Of a DNA stretch of 64,000 bases, positions 12,601 to 25,245 are shown piece by piece (position 1 is the stretch's first letter; every line of letters starts with the position of its first letter). The notes beneath the pieces are model-generated. The model was not told the DNA's origin, did no database searches, and saw only the letters and a list, made by a program, of their open reading frames with translations. The translations under genes and the position numbers were made by a program. This stretch comes from Cloeon dipterum (taxonomy: Eukaryota > Arthropoda > Insecta > Ephemeroptera > Baetidae), in NCBI RefSeq assembly GCF_949628265.1, contig NC_088788.1:14260001-14324000 (forward strand). The letters are read 5' to 3'.

Positions 12601-15600
12601 GAGAGAAAACGAGCTAAATGGGTTTCCAGAGATCGATTAAATTGCTTATACATGGCTGTGTCTCGTGCAAAAGATAATTTAGCCCATTTGCGTTGCGAGA
12701 GGAATCGCGGTCGCAGAATTTCTTGCATAAATTTGATTTGTGCTTTTCAACTCTGCGGTTTAATTTCTCCAGTAGCGGCAGAAGCGGCAACCCTCTTCGG
12801 AGGGCGAGGCACGAAACGCCAGAGTGTGCACATACATATATTTATAATACATTTGCACTAGTACCGCAGACCGAATAACTTGAGCGCGCGCGCAAACCGC
12901 ACAACACGGCGCATAAAGCATATTTTTCCGCTTTATTAAAAGTGCTCGCGAGACTAATAAATTTGCATAACAAAGTTGAGAAAAAAACGCAGTAAAGTTT
13001 GCCGCTGGGCGTGAAAATCGCAGCAGCAGCACCTGACGTGCGATTTTGTCCGCGAACAAACTGTAAACATGGTGAGACAAAACGATTTCAGCCGTCTGTT
13101 GGCTGGCGAGAATAGTCGAATTCTCATCGCAGTGAGACAGCACAATCTGCTTCTGCTAATAATTTGGGAGTGGTGCGGTGCGGACGCCTACTTGGTACAC
13201 ACTCTTGACACAAACACAATGCACTCGCTGCTGCGTGCCAGACGCGAAAGGCGTATGCTGCCCGCCATGCCAAATTTACATCATCAACCGGCAGCGAACG
13301 GCAACGAGAGAGCCAGGGCCAGGTGTCAAGTACATTAAACTGCAATCAGAGCCAGCCAGCCCTGCCTGACGAGACACACGAGTTCGGAGCAATATCGCGT
13401 GACAATTTATTTGGTCGGTGGGAGCGGAATCGCAATCCGCCTTTCTTGGGAGAAGGGAGCGGATGCAAATTCCAAAATCAAGGTTGCAAAACACGAAACA
13501 ACGCAAAAGAATTCGCTCTCAAATTTCGATGTGTATGCAAAAGACATACATACGACGTTCCTGAGTGGTATATAAAATGTTTTTGGTACACCAAGTATCA
13601 TTTCTTTTGGTCCACGCTGTATTCGTGACTTGGAGTGCAGGGTACAGCATTACAAGCAAACCCTTGGCGCCGAGGTAAAATTATCATCTATATCATCGTG
13701 TTATTCAAACATTTTGCGATGGTCCTTTTTCAAGTCGGTAAGCGACAGGAAAAATACGTTGGCGTTTCTTTACAATAATAATCATAAAAGGGAATTTTAC
13801 ATGCATTTAAAATTTTGACCCCACATACAGTGGTCTTGACTTCATTTCAATTCTACAGGTCTGCTAAATTACAGCTCTTCCCGGAAAATCTTCAACTGTA
13901 TTTTGATATTTTTCAGCTTACCTTGCAGCCTTATAAAGACAAATTTGATGGCTTTTAAGGAGCATTTTTACCGCAAAAATCTTAATGTTTTAACTATCAT
14001 TTTTAAGAGTTTTCAAATAATATCGAGACACAGATATCAGCATTACAAATAGAAATGATAAACTTAACCTATACCTTAAAATGTATTTTACTATATCATT
14101 CAATTAAAGCATTAATTCTAAATTAATTGTTTAATTTCTGACTCCCGATATCTTTTGAATGACTTTTTTTGCATACCATCAAAGGACCCATAATAATGTT
14201 TAAACATATTGAAAGAAAATAAGCCATTTCACCCTGAAGGTAGATCAAACACGTTTCATGACAAAATTCCCTCCTTGCCGAAAGAAATTTGATTCCAAGG
14301 TAAATTTGTGATGATTCCACGGATAGTTAGCCGATTTAGGTCGTTACGGCAGTTTCAGAAGACTTAAAGTATGGTTTGTTTGCATGATGCTTCAAACTCA
14401 TTTTTTGGTGCCGTGATGATAGAAAGTTAAGAAAAAACTGCTGACCGTCAAATTTAAAATATTGAAAATCTAGTAAAAAAAAAATCAATACATCCACCGA
14501 CACTCTTGAAAGAAAATAACTGATGCGAGGCCGCACTCAATTCTCAAAACAGGCTGAAAAGTTGCGAATGAGCCAATTCCAAGGGCGAAATTAATTTAGG
14601 CAGCAGTGAATTGACAAGCGCGCCCAAAAAGGCAATTAGCCTTGCGTCAAGCAAGTTGCGTTTGTGCGAATTTGCATTTTAATAATGCGATCCGCAAAGC
14701 GCACGCTTTGCAGGCAATAAAAGCAGTCGGCAGCCAATTTCGTCTTATCTGCTCACGCGGTCGGTTCGATAATGGGAAACAATGGAATCGCGCGCGCACT
14801 TTTCGCTGGCGATAAGGGCGGCCATGACGGTGTCGCGGCCACTCTGCAGCCCGACGTGCACGGTGCTCGCCACGCCGCCACCGCAAGTGCAAACCGTTTT
14901 CGGGCTGGCTGCCTAAATGGCTTCATTTGTGACACCGCGCTGCGGAGCCGAGAGACACGAACCAAGCGCTGTAACGACCCTGCTGCTCCAGATGTCCCAT
15001 TACTCTCTCGTTTTTCTGCCGTCTCGCAACCTGTGCGCGTCGAAATCGCTTGCTTTTCATTAAGAGGCTCCGCACCGTGCCTCTTGCAAATTGTTTCAAT
15101 GGCCATGCTGGTGCTTCGCAATTATTACACGTCCCTCTGACTCTCTAGGTGCTTCACACAAGTTGGCAGATGCACGATTTCGAGTGCTCAAGCGCTGGTC
15201 GCTGGTCGCCGGTCAAGCGCTTGGCACCGGCGCCTCTTCAACGGCACTCGATTGGCAAGACAAAGTTTTGATTGAAACTCTGTATATGTGGGCAGCTTTC
15301 AAACTGACAGAGTGAGAGGAGCATGCGTTTAAATTTTAATGCGTTGCTCGTTTGTTCTGCGATTGGACTGGGTTCGTTAACAAGTTTGTTTTCGAGAGAA
15401 AAGATATTTCGGTTTTTTTCCTCTGTGACAACCCTAATCCTAGAACAAAAATGTTTGCATTTGGACATGATTTGCTTTTTAATTTTTTTCTAGAACTTTC
15501 ATTAAACCTAATATTTTTCAATAATTATTTCTATAGCAAAACATTTTAATCCATTAAATTAGCACGGATTTACCAAAAAATTAACAAAAACTCACTTTTA

Positions 15601-15616
15601 ATTTTCACGCAGTGAG

Positions 15617-15690
15617 GATACCTGCCACGCCTTTTCATAAACTTTCAGTAACTACGCTCCCTTTTCAAAATTACACTTCAAGTGGTCACC
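15617..15690 (+). repeat. Dispersed degenerate repeat, copy B
   Basis: It starts GATACCTGCCACGCC, carries ACTACGCTCCC in the middle and ends AAGTGGTCACC. Block order and spacing resemble copy A at 1,314-1,374. It lies in AT-rich, otherwise featureless DNA. Confidence 0.3.
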
Positions 15691-18600
15691 ATCAAGAGTT
15701 AATTTTTTGAACGCATTGCGAACTTAAAGATTTTTACAAATCTCTTAAGATTATATGTTGTGCTTCTTCAAGATGTTAAAGAAATGAATCGAACCCAGCC
15801 TAATAAATTGCTGCTTTGCTGCAAAACAACATTCTTTTCTTTTTTTACGTCCAGAGAGTGTTAGGCAACGTTGCTAAAAACATCAGCTCAGTCTGCATTA
15901 TTATTCCTCACAAAGAGTCTGTGGAAAAAATACACATGCGAGATAATGTTCCGCAACACATTTACCAGTTTACAAATCAAGCCGTTTTGCCAGTTTCGCA
16001 ATTGCAAGCCGAGCTCTTTTCCTCATAAATTTAATAGCTCGAGTTTAGTTTCTCATAATACCGAAGCAACCGCACGGCTCGAGCAAATTGTTATCCCGAC
16101 GATGACGACGAATATTACACCCGGGCTAAATACGAAAGCGATTCTCTCGCTCGGCTCTTCATTAAATTTTCATAATCCTCGCTCGCTTGTAAGCGGTTTT
16201 CTCGACCATTATGCGGTGTTTGAATTCCTTATGATTTATGGCAGATTAGAATTTACTTGAGCGCAAATTAAATTTCAGTAGAAAGCGTCAACTTTGCCCT
16301 TTGGAAACTCACGGGGCGCACATACGTCCATAATTATTGGCTATCACCAAAGTGTTTACCTCTCATTAATTACACGGCTTGCCATTTGTGCATCGCGGCC
16401 GATTCATATTTACCTATCGGCTCGGCCAGGTACAGTCCAACCTCCCACGTAGAATTTATTTCCACTCGTGGGCGTGCGTCGTTTCGAAGCGCACGAACCC
16501 ACCACATACGTTGATAGCGCTCTCGGGTGGCGCATAGGCGCAGATTTTAGTTGGAATTCGTTAATAACAAAGTCAAATTAACTCGGTGCAATGATTTACG
16601 CACCTAACAAGCTGAATTTGAATAACTTATTTAAGAGGCAATTCCTCGAGCGGGAACAAGCAATTAATGAGGCCCTAATAGTGCAAATCACTCGCCGATT
16701 AAGAAGCGCGGCAGCTGCTCCGAATTATGCCGGCGCGTCTTATCAGAAAATTAATCTTGCGCTGTGAGAATAAGAGCCTGGCCGGCGCGATGCGTGCCGG
16801 CGTTTTTAATTAATGTTGCTGCACCGCGCGCACAACGCACCATCATTCATTCGCGCGCACATCTCCGGCGGAATCTAGATTTTAATAAATCGCCAGTGTT
16901 CCTTCTAGTTTGATTCCTAACCGGAAAAAATTACACGTGCTGGCTGACCTTCGTTCTCGAAAGCGGAGCTGCAAATTAAAAATGGCCTGCTAGACAAAAT
17001 ATGATAAACGGCTAGCTTAGAAGCATTATTCAGGGATGCTGCTGCTAATGGGTGCGGTTGACTCCGTGAGAAACGTTGTGATTTACATCAGATTAACGTT
17101 GAACTGAATTCATTGACGTGCCTCGGCGAAACTAAGAGAAATTCCAGGGTGATATTTCTTCCACCAAACGTCGGGATACCTACAGGACTCTTTCAACGGC
17201 TTAGTTCGACCTTTTTTCAATTTTACACAAAGATTTTTGTAATCTTTGTTGGTAAACACGAAAATATGAGAGCACTTAAATATTTATCTTTGAATGTTTA
17301 ATACAGATAGGAGGAAAAATGTTAAGATTGCCAACGAACTGAGAGCTTAAACATACAGTTCATGTGCTTTAAGTGGTTTTAAATATAATAATTAAAATTA
17401 ATATCAAATATTTAGCGGTTAGAGCTTATTGACTCACCATAGAGGCTTGAAATTCTTACTGTAAGTCAAACCCAAATGAGATTAAAAATAATTGAAGCTT
17501 GATTTGTTATAAAATCGTTGTATATAGTTGAAAATTTGTATCGTACTGGATTTAAAATGAAACGATTTAATTAAAGAAAGTTTGTCAATATAACTCTTTT
17601 CGCATCATTTATTAATGCTATAATTGCCAAGATAAACAACTGGTTTTCCCCACATGCCTGCTAAATTGCGAATATACATATATATTCTTATTCTCTTTGG
17701 AAGAATACAGGAATTCGATATTAATATATAATACTCAAAACTGGACGCATGCAGTGTTTGTTAGCTGGGACTAAGTGACGACGTGTCTCTCGATCTGGAC
17801 CTTGCGATAATTACTCTGACCATAAATCAAGCACAACAACAACAGTGACGGACAGCAAAAGACGCAGCCGCGGGATTTATCAGCCGCAGACTTTGCACTC
17901 GCCGGAGATAAATAATAATTTTCTATTTCTGGGCCCGCATCGATCTAGAATGGCCGGCCGCGCTTCTTTTGAGCGATTGCATGTTTATGTGAGCGCTCTT
18001 CTTGGGCTCGGCCGTTGTTTGGCAGGCGTAAAATTGGCTCGACGGACGGACGGCGGAGACAGACGGACGGAGAAAATGCCGCGCGCACTTTCAGACGCAA
18101 TGCTTTTCGCGGAATGGTGTGAACAGACGTGCTTGATGAAAGTCGTGATGGTGTCCGCGTTTTTACCACCCAACTCAGTCTGCACTTTTTCCGATTGGAA
18201 TAAGGCGGCGGGCGACGCGTTCCTGGTGCGAAAGAGAAAAATCCAACTTTGTGCACCACCACCATCTTTAAAATATCTCTTTGTGCGGGACTTGTCCATA
18301 ATGGTATTGCTTTTTGCAGCAGCAAAAGCCAATTTGATAAAGGAATCGGTGTGTGTTCGTTCACCATTTCTCGATATGGATATCGCCTCCTGTTACCGTA
18401 AACTAACCTTTCAACAGACGACTGCCTTCCCATTCACTTTGAATATAAATTAACACGAGGAGGACTCAATTTTACAGAGGAGACGATGCTTGTTGTACGT
18501 AACGCTCCCCATGACTCGGAGGATATTTAATATGCGCGCCAAAACAAGCGTAAAAAGCACCGCCGACACAAACACTAGACAAAAAAGACGGACCATCGCA

Positions 18601-21600
18601 TCATCGCCGCACAATCATCATCTTGATCGAAGCATCGTCAATCGATCAAAGGGCGGCGAAACACAACCACAGCAGGAATAATCAAGCTCTTTTTCGCTTT
18701 TCTCTCTGCGCTGAAGCAGCGACGGCGGCGGCGGTGCTTTTTTCTTCATCGCGCGCTGCTTGGCGCGGTGCATAATGAATGGTAATTTTGGCGAATAAAA
18801 AGGGGAGGCGACCTTTGCATTGCCAATAACGATAACGATCGGCGGCGTTTAAGGCGCAATTTATTATTATCGACTGGCTGAAATCGATTAAGCTGCGAAA
18901 AGAGTACCCTGGCCGCGCTTATCTATTACCCCTGCGCGCGAACGCAAACCGCCGCTGGCACCTGAAAGCGTTTGAACATGTGTGCTCAACAAGAATGTGT
19001 GTTATTCCAAACACCTCCAACACCCGCGGTTTGATTCATTGAGAGCCGACCGTGGGACAAACCCTTTTGATGTAGAATTTTGCAACAAGAAATCAAAAAA
19101 ACTATTATAAACGAAGAAACAAAATTTTCTACTTAATTTAAGAGAGTCACGGGCCCATAAATTCTTTTATTTTACAGGAAGAGAGGATTTTTGCCAATTA
19201 AAAAATAATGCATTGTACCTTGGGCTACTTTTACCTAACAATTAAATTTAATTTTATCCGATTTCAATGTCAATGTGGTGCCGTTCTACCTGTCTTTTTA
19301 ATATGCCAAAATGCCGAGGTTATTTAGTGAAATAAAAAATAGAAAATAAAATACAGGATAGTAGCAAAGTTGAGAAATTTTCAAAATGGACACGTGTCGC
19401 CTGTGCTAAACAGTTGAAAATATGGGTTTGGTTTCCCACCATTTACAAGAGTGTAAAACTCACGGCCCATATCACTCAAACTTTAATGTTTTGTCTTACG
19501 TTCACCTTTGTGTCAAATTTTCTGTTCCTTTTCTCTACTTAACAACCCAACTTGTAACTTAAAAGGAAGCTCAAGAAACAAATTTTCTCTTGAAAAATTT
19601 CATCCAATAAAAACTTTAATATTCACAATTTGAGTAGGATTATCTATCACATTTGAAGTTTATATTTATGCACCTTTTCCAAGGGAATGACTGAACTGTC
19701 AAAGGGTTTGAACGATATCAATAGAAGCAATAGCTTTCCAATAACAATGGTAATAGCAAAACTTATACGCGAGCAGACCGTAGAGTCAAGGAACGTTTTG
19801 GGACGTAAAAAAGGGAATTTACGACAAACTAGGAATTTGCACAAGTGGAAATGCTGCTATGATTACAATACCAAAACGATTATAGACAAGTCAAACACAA
19901 AACTAGCAGCTTTATGACCACTTTTATTGCGACCAACATAATTTATAGATAATAACGCCTCATGCAATTTTCAAAAGGAGCTCGCATACCGAGGCAATAA
20001 AATACCCGCCGAGCTAGCAGCGTCTCAGTCAGCGAAATTTATATTTTCTGCGCGATTTTCGAGCCCATTGTGCACGCTGAGCAGCATAAGTGTGTTTATT
20101 TGTTTGCGGATCCGTTTGGAGTGGTGCCATGCATGCAGCTGGCTATTAAAATGCTGCGCCGCGATGCTTAAATGCCTCCAATATGGATCGCCGGCGCCGC
20201 TTTTGGCCGACATGCACTTGCTGTGTTTGTTTGTCTCGTTATAAAATTGATTTTGGGCGCTGGCAATATTGCACTCTCAGGCAGTCTGGCTGCTGGCGCC
20301 GACGTTGCTGCTACTTGAATCGCATTTCTCACAAATACAATTGTGATAATTATTCTTCTTCTGCTTCCCTTCCCTCCTCTCTCTCTCTCTTTCTCTCTCG
20401 TGCAAGCGGCATTACAATAATTCCCTGCTTTTTTCACAGAGATGAAAGAGTGCCTGCGCTGAAAAGTCGACGAGCACGCTGCGAGCACGGTTTCAAGCGG
20501 ATTCTTACGCTTTTGCTTTCAGTCTGTACCTTTGATCTCGTAAAATTTAAAGGAGAACGTTTAGGCGGCGCACAGCACCTATTAGGCACAGAGAAAAAGA
20601 ACTTATTTTTCGGCTCGAAACACCAACAAATTTAATTACTCTCGTAGTGTGTTGTGTATGCTTTCCTTTCAGCTTAGCTGCTTGGTTTTGGGGAGTTTTA
20701 TTGAGAAACAAAACTCTTGATTTTTTGCCAAAAAGGTAATCTGTTTGCTGTAGCAATGGCGTGTAAAATAAACACACATGCAGAGGGAAAAGACAAACGG
20801 GCTTGTTAGCTGCCGTGCAAATAGGCTAGTGTTAATATATGAAAATGTATAGCTCGTTGAATAACACGGTTGTACTAACAGAGAAGGTTCAAATATACAA
20901 AAACAATATTGAAAAAAAGAAAAATTCGTAAGAGTTGAATTCTTAGAATTGATTTTAAATTGGCTACTTCCATTATAATTAAACAACAAGGAATGGAAGG
21001 CAGAGAAGTTGAAAAATTTTGCAAACAGAAAAATCCATTCCTTGTGGTTCACCTGTAGACATTGCAAAATAAATTATAAGATATTCAGCGAAGTATAAAA
21101 AGTGTAGTATTTTTCCTTCTGATATTTCAAAACAGAAAAATTAAATAGGTAAGTAAACAAATCGCCACTTACAAATTTATCATACACGCAAGGGCGCCAC
21201 TTGTGATAACCATACCTAAACCAACATATATATTGTTTTTATCTGAGATTAACTGTCTCGACCAAACACATTCTTGGAATCTCTAACACAAAAATTAAAA
21301 GCAGACTTAAAGAGCAAGCTCAAATATCAATTTTTATGGCAGCAATAACGCTAACGTCTTCAAGTGGTAATCCTTTAGCTACTCCATTATACCCATTATA
21401 CTGAATAATTATAAAAGTTAAAGCCTTTAAATTCAGTGCCTCTTAATCTGCTCATTTAAAATTCACGTTCCAGCCCAAAAAAGCGAGGTAATAAAGTGCA
21501 CGATTTCAGCTCGCTCGATTTTCGTGACACATCTTGGGGCGAGCAAGTGGATTCCGCGGCAGGTGAGTCGGTCGGTTCGCCCACGCCGACGTTGCCACGC

Positions 21601-24600
21601 AAACTCGCCTCTCATCAGCGGCGTGCAAATAATAATTATCCGTTCACAGCCGAAATTATGCTAGAGGCTTTATCGACGCTGTGGTGGCAGAGGAGCCGAG
21701 CCGGCCAGCCAGCCGACTCCGGTGAAATCTGGCCGGGGTGGAAGACGCGCACAGGGTATCCATCAGCCAGGCAGATGGATACGGGGCACCAGGGACTCAA
21801 TTGGCAACTTGATTCCCGATAAAACATCCGAGTTTAGCGGCTGGAAATGTGTTCTGTCAGGTGTAGGCCGAGATATATGGCCAGGAATACTCCTCCTTCG
21901 GTGGTGATTACCAACGAACGAACGGAACGAAAGGCAGCACGCGAGCTCCGCGCCACGCAATCCAATATTTTGCTTTTCTGCCTCTTTATTCGCCAACATG
22001 TGTGCTACCGGGGCAGCGCGTGCGGGTGGCTGCCTGCCTGCTGCACCAAACTGTACACACGGGGCCCCCTGAAATATGGGCCGCAGCGCGTATTTGCATC
22101 AGACGCTGAGAACACGCACAGCGCGGGAGGTGGGGTGGGGGCGGAAAACAACATAAGACGTGAATCCTTTTAAATGGTTAAAACTTGCGAATGGAAAGGA
22201 CGTGGAGTCACGATTTATCAACGGCAGTATTAATTTAATTCAGAAAAGATGAGATAATTTTTTTCTGTAACAATTAAGAAAAAAGCTGCCTTTTCCCGCT
22301 TTAAATTCACTGAACGTCCCTTTCTGGACCCCGCTCGATAGGAGGCCTCGCACCAATAAGAGGCAAAAGTAAATAGAGTGGATTACAGCCTTCTCTCTCT
22401 CCACACTCGTCACGCACGCCGTCATTGACTTTGGCTTTCAGATCGGACGCGAGATAAAGAAACTTTGCGGCAGCAGGGTGCATTACATAATGCACTGCTC
22501 CCGACTGCGCACTCACTCGACAGCTTTTTTGCATTTCGTTTGCATGTGCAGCTGTCAGGGACTTGAGCAAACAGCGGCAAATCAAGGGAGACCTACTTTC
22601 CGGCCGAGGTGCACCGGGCTCATCAGGATAATGACTGCTTCGGGGCGAGCTTTGTGTTCCTACAAGACGGTCATTTCCTCCTAATCAATGGCAGTGCACT
22701 CGGATGCGACAACAATGGCGCCACTGCATCATGCGGGTCAAATTTAAATGGTGCCAGACGTGACGATTTAATTGGTTCGTCATGCACAGAAGGCCCACTT
22801 TACCACTTTGATAGTGGCAGAGATTAGGAAAATATTCCATTTTTCTAATTTAAATAAGAGCTCGTTCCACGAACGGATAGGGAATGCTTTTACATTTAAT
22901 CTGTGGACAGTTTAAACAGAGCTTGAACAAATTAAACTAGAAAATTTTCTTGCGGAAGTACCCAACTACACTTTAAAGAGTTCTTTTGATTCAATCTGTG
23001 AGGGTGCGACGAGAATCTGCAGGAAAGTTTTGCCATTTCGCAACATCTTGCCTTGGTTAAATTAACAAATGTCATGCCCATTATTTTGATAGCCCCTCCG
23101 GCGAGTTCAAACGCAGCTGAAAACTTTCTCGAGCGACGGCTCGTTGCGTCATTTTGCAAAATATTTGCACATTGCCGTTCTATTTCTGTGGCGGAACTAG
23201 CCGCTGAACAAATGGTGCTTATTAAGTAAATATCTGTCTTTGAAAAGAGCTGCTTTCGACGCGTAACACTCAAGAGACAAAGGGTGGCATCGCTTTTAAA
23301 ACCGAAAGCTAAAAGTTGCACTTGCGGCGCTTCAACTGGACGAGTTGGAGAGATGCCGCCGCCGCCGCTGCTGCAAACTTTCCTAGCGAAATAAACACAC
23401 TGAAATTTCATATCTAACAGAGCACTGTGGACTTGTTTCAGCAAATAGGCTCCGGCAACTTCTGCTGTGTGTGTGTATTATAAGCGGAGGCAAACAAGCA
23501 GCAGCCCTCTGCTTTTTGCCAGGCTCAAGGAGCAACTCTCTCGTTTGCAAAACTGACAAACGATGCGTGCAGAGAGGATGAATCAACATCACAAAGGATT
23601 TCGGTCGGGCATTCGCAACTGCAGAGAGGACACAACCATTTTTCCAGCAGCGCTCTCGCGGAAAAGCGAGAGAAGGCTTCCCGTTCTTATGGCCGCGCTC
23701 AAATTTGCAACTATATTTGATAAGTTAGAAATTATTTATTACAACTTTTCCTTGAGATATTTATTGGCAGCAGTCGAAAGACGAATGTTTAGCAGCATGG
23801 GGTCTCTATAGCTATCTATTGTAAACTGATGTAGTGCGCGTCTTGGGGAAGGAAAAACGCCCGGCCGTGATCTTTGCCGTCGGACACAAAAGAAGTTAGT
23901 GAGCAGCGTACATGTGTACTGCGGGTCGAACACTTGATTCAATTTTATTGGGGCGAAATGGGCTGCGGAGTAGATTTATCGGCGCTCAAAAACCAACAAA
24001 TCTCCCGGCGAGACGTTTCAGCCGGCTGAGCATTTCGTGCCCTGGGAAAATAAATAAGCGCGAATCGAAGGAAAAGGCTGTTTCCAATGGCTGGCGGAAT
24101 CCATCGCGGGCCCATTAAAAATCACCTCGGCCGCCGCTGTAGTAATAGTCCTGTCTGTCTAACAGATTGGAAACATTTGAATGCGGCGCGCACACAGCTG
24201 AGAAAATCAAGAGGGTATTAGTTACGCTTTTTACCCGCCGCCTCACCTATTCCAACACACACAGCCGCGTGCGCGCACGCCGTAATAATGCCGCGCGGCA
24301 GTAAAAAGTAATGGGGTTTTTTCTCCGCTCGCTCGTCCGAGATTAGTAAGCAGCACTTTGAAATTTGCTGCTTCTCGCTCCGGCCTAATGGAAGGGAAAG
24401 AGCACGGCACGAGAGGGACGTGTCAAATACCGCGACTGACCTCTCGCTTTTTGCGTTGCTCGTTTTTCTTAGTCCGGCTTTCTTGCCACTGGCACTTGTT
24501 CAATTCTAGTTGCATGTGTAAACGACAACAAAGCTGAGTGGATTTTACTGCTTAAAAAGTGCTCTGCTGCAACTTATTAAGACACTGCAGTTGATGCTGC

Positions 24601-24930
24601 GACATTTTACAAGCCTTCCTCTGTCATTGACTGAACAGTAAAAAAAACAAGTAGGAAGTGGCTCTCAATTCATGATTAAGCTGCTGTTTTTCTTTTAAGC
24701 AAAAATAATTCAACCTCATTTCCATGTTACGCAGAGTTCGCTTAAATTGATATCTGGCTATTAGGAGGTTGATGGTGGCAAGGGAAATCAAGCTGTGTTC
24801 TTGTGAAGCATTTGTAATTTTTATCATGTAAGTTAAGATATTTTCAGGTTTGAGCATTTAAATTTCATATTTCATCTGCTTGAGAGTATTTTTTTTTTTT
24901 GCTTGCGAGGTATTTTTATTTTTTGAACCG

Positions 24931-25245
24931 GGTCAGTGGCATAGTGGTTGCGATTCTTGCATTGCTGCCTTAAAAATGCTCAGTCAGTAGGATTTCCAAA
25001 AGGTCGCAGGTTGGAGGTGGAATAATTCTGACTAGACACTTGGACTCCGGGAGCAATCTGCATCGACTCATCGCCGGTAAGGCTTCCACCTTTCCTGTCG
25101 GCATCCTGAGACTCTCAGGCATGCTGCAAATGCACAATGCACGGCGTTTCAATTGAAAGACTTCGGTGGAGAGGCATTGACGCGAGTGACGGTATTGCAA
25201 ATGGATGCATCGCGCGATTCGCGATAGCACGCCATACTTCAAGAC
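24931..25245 (+). repeat. tRNA-derived SINE-like element (decayed)
   Basis: The left end GGGTCAGTGGCATAGTGG fits an RNA polymerase III A box (TRGYNNAGTGG). About 65 bases on, GGTCGCAGGTTGGAGG resembles a degraded B box (GGTTCGAATCC class). The promoter is followed by about 220 bp of higher-GC DNA, unlike the AT-rich flanks, ending near 25,245 before AT-rich sequence. This tRNA-like head plus unrelated body is the usual SINE layout. The B box is poor and the A-B spacing slightly long, so an active tRNA gene is excluded and the SINE call is moderate. A 90-codon open frame on the opposite strand has no recognised domain. Confidence 0.45.

Larger units (their letters stand above)
1..24930. other. 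Gene-poor non-coding region, probably intron 1 of the gene starting at 28.8 kb
   Basis: I found no exon here with both a family motif and consistent splice borders. Open frames of 60-200 codons occur on both strands, usually overlapping antiparallel in GC-rich patches, with no recognisable domain. The DNA alternates between AT-rich stretches (for example 5.3-5.9, 9.8-10.4, 13.8-14.5 and 17.3-17.7 kb) and GC-rich islands with CG dinucleotides (2.2-2.7, 14.8-15.3, 17.9-18.9 and 21.5-22.1 kb). It holds a hairpin at 6,586-6,625, one copy of a repeat shared with 32.6 kb, and copies of a weak dispersed repeat at 1.3 and 15.6 kb. A small (TCGG)n run lies at 2,751-2,767. Because the minus-strand first exon at 28,750-28,803 must splice leftwards, this is most simply its first intron. 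That is inference. Confidence 0.5.

Noticed and set aside
20183..20635. 150-codon plus-strand frame with Ser-rich run
   Set aside because: The Ser run comes from a TC-rich simple repeat. There are no conserved motifs and a competing frame runs on the other strand.
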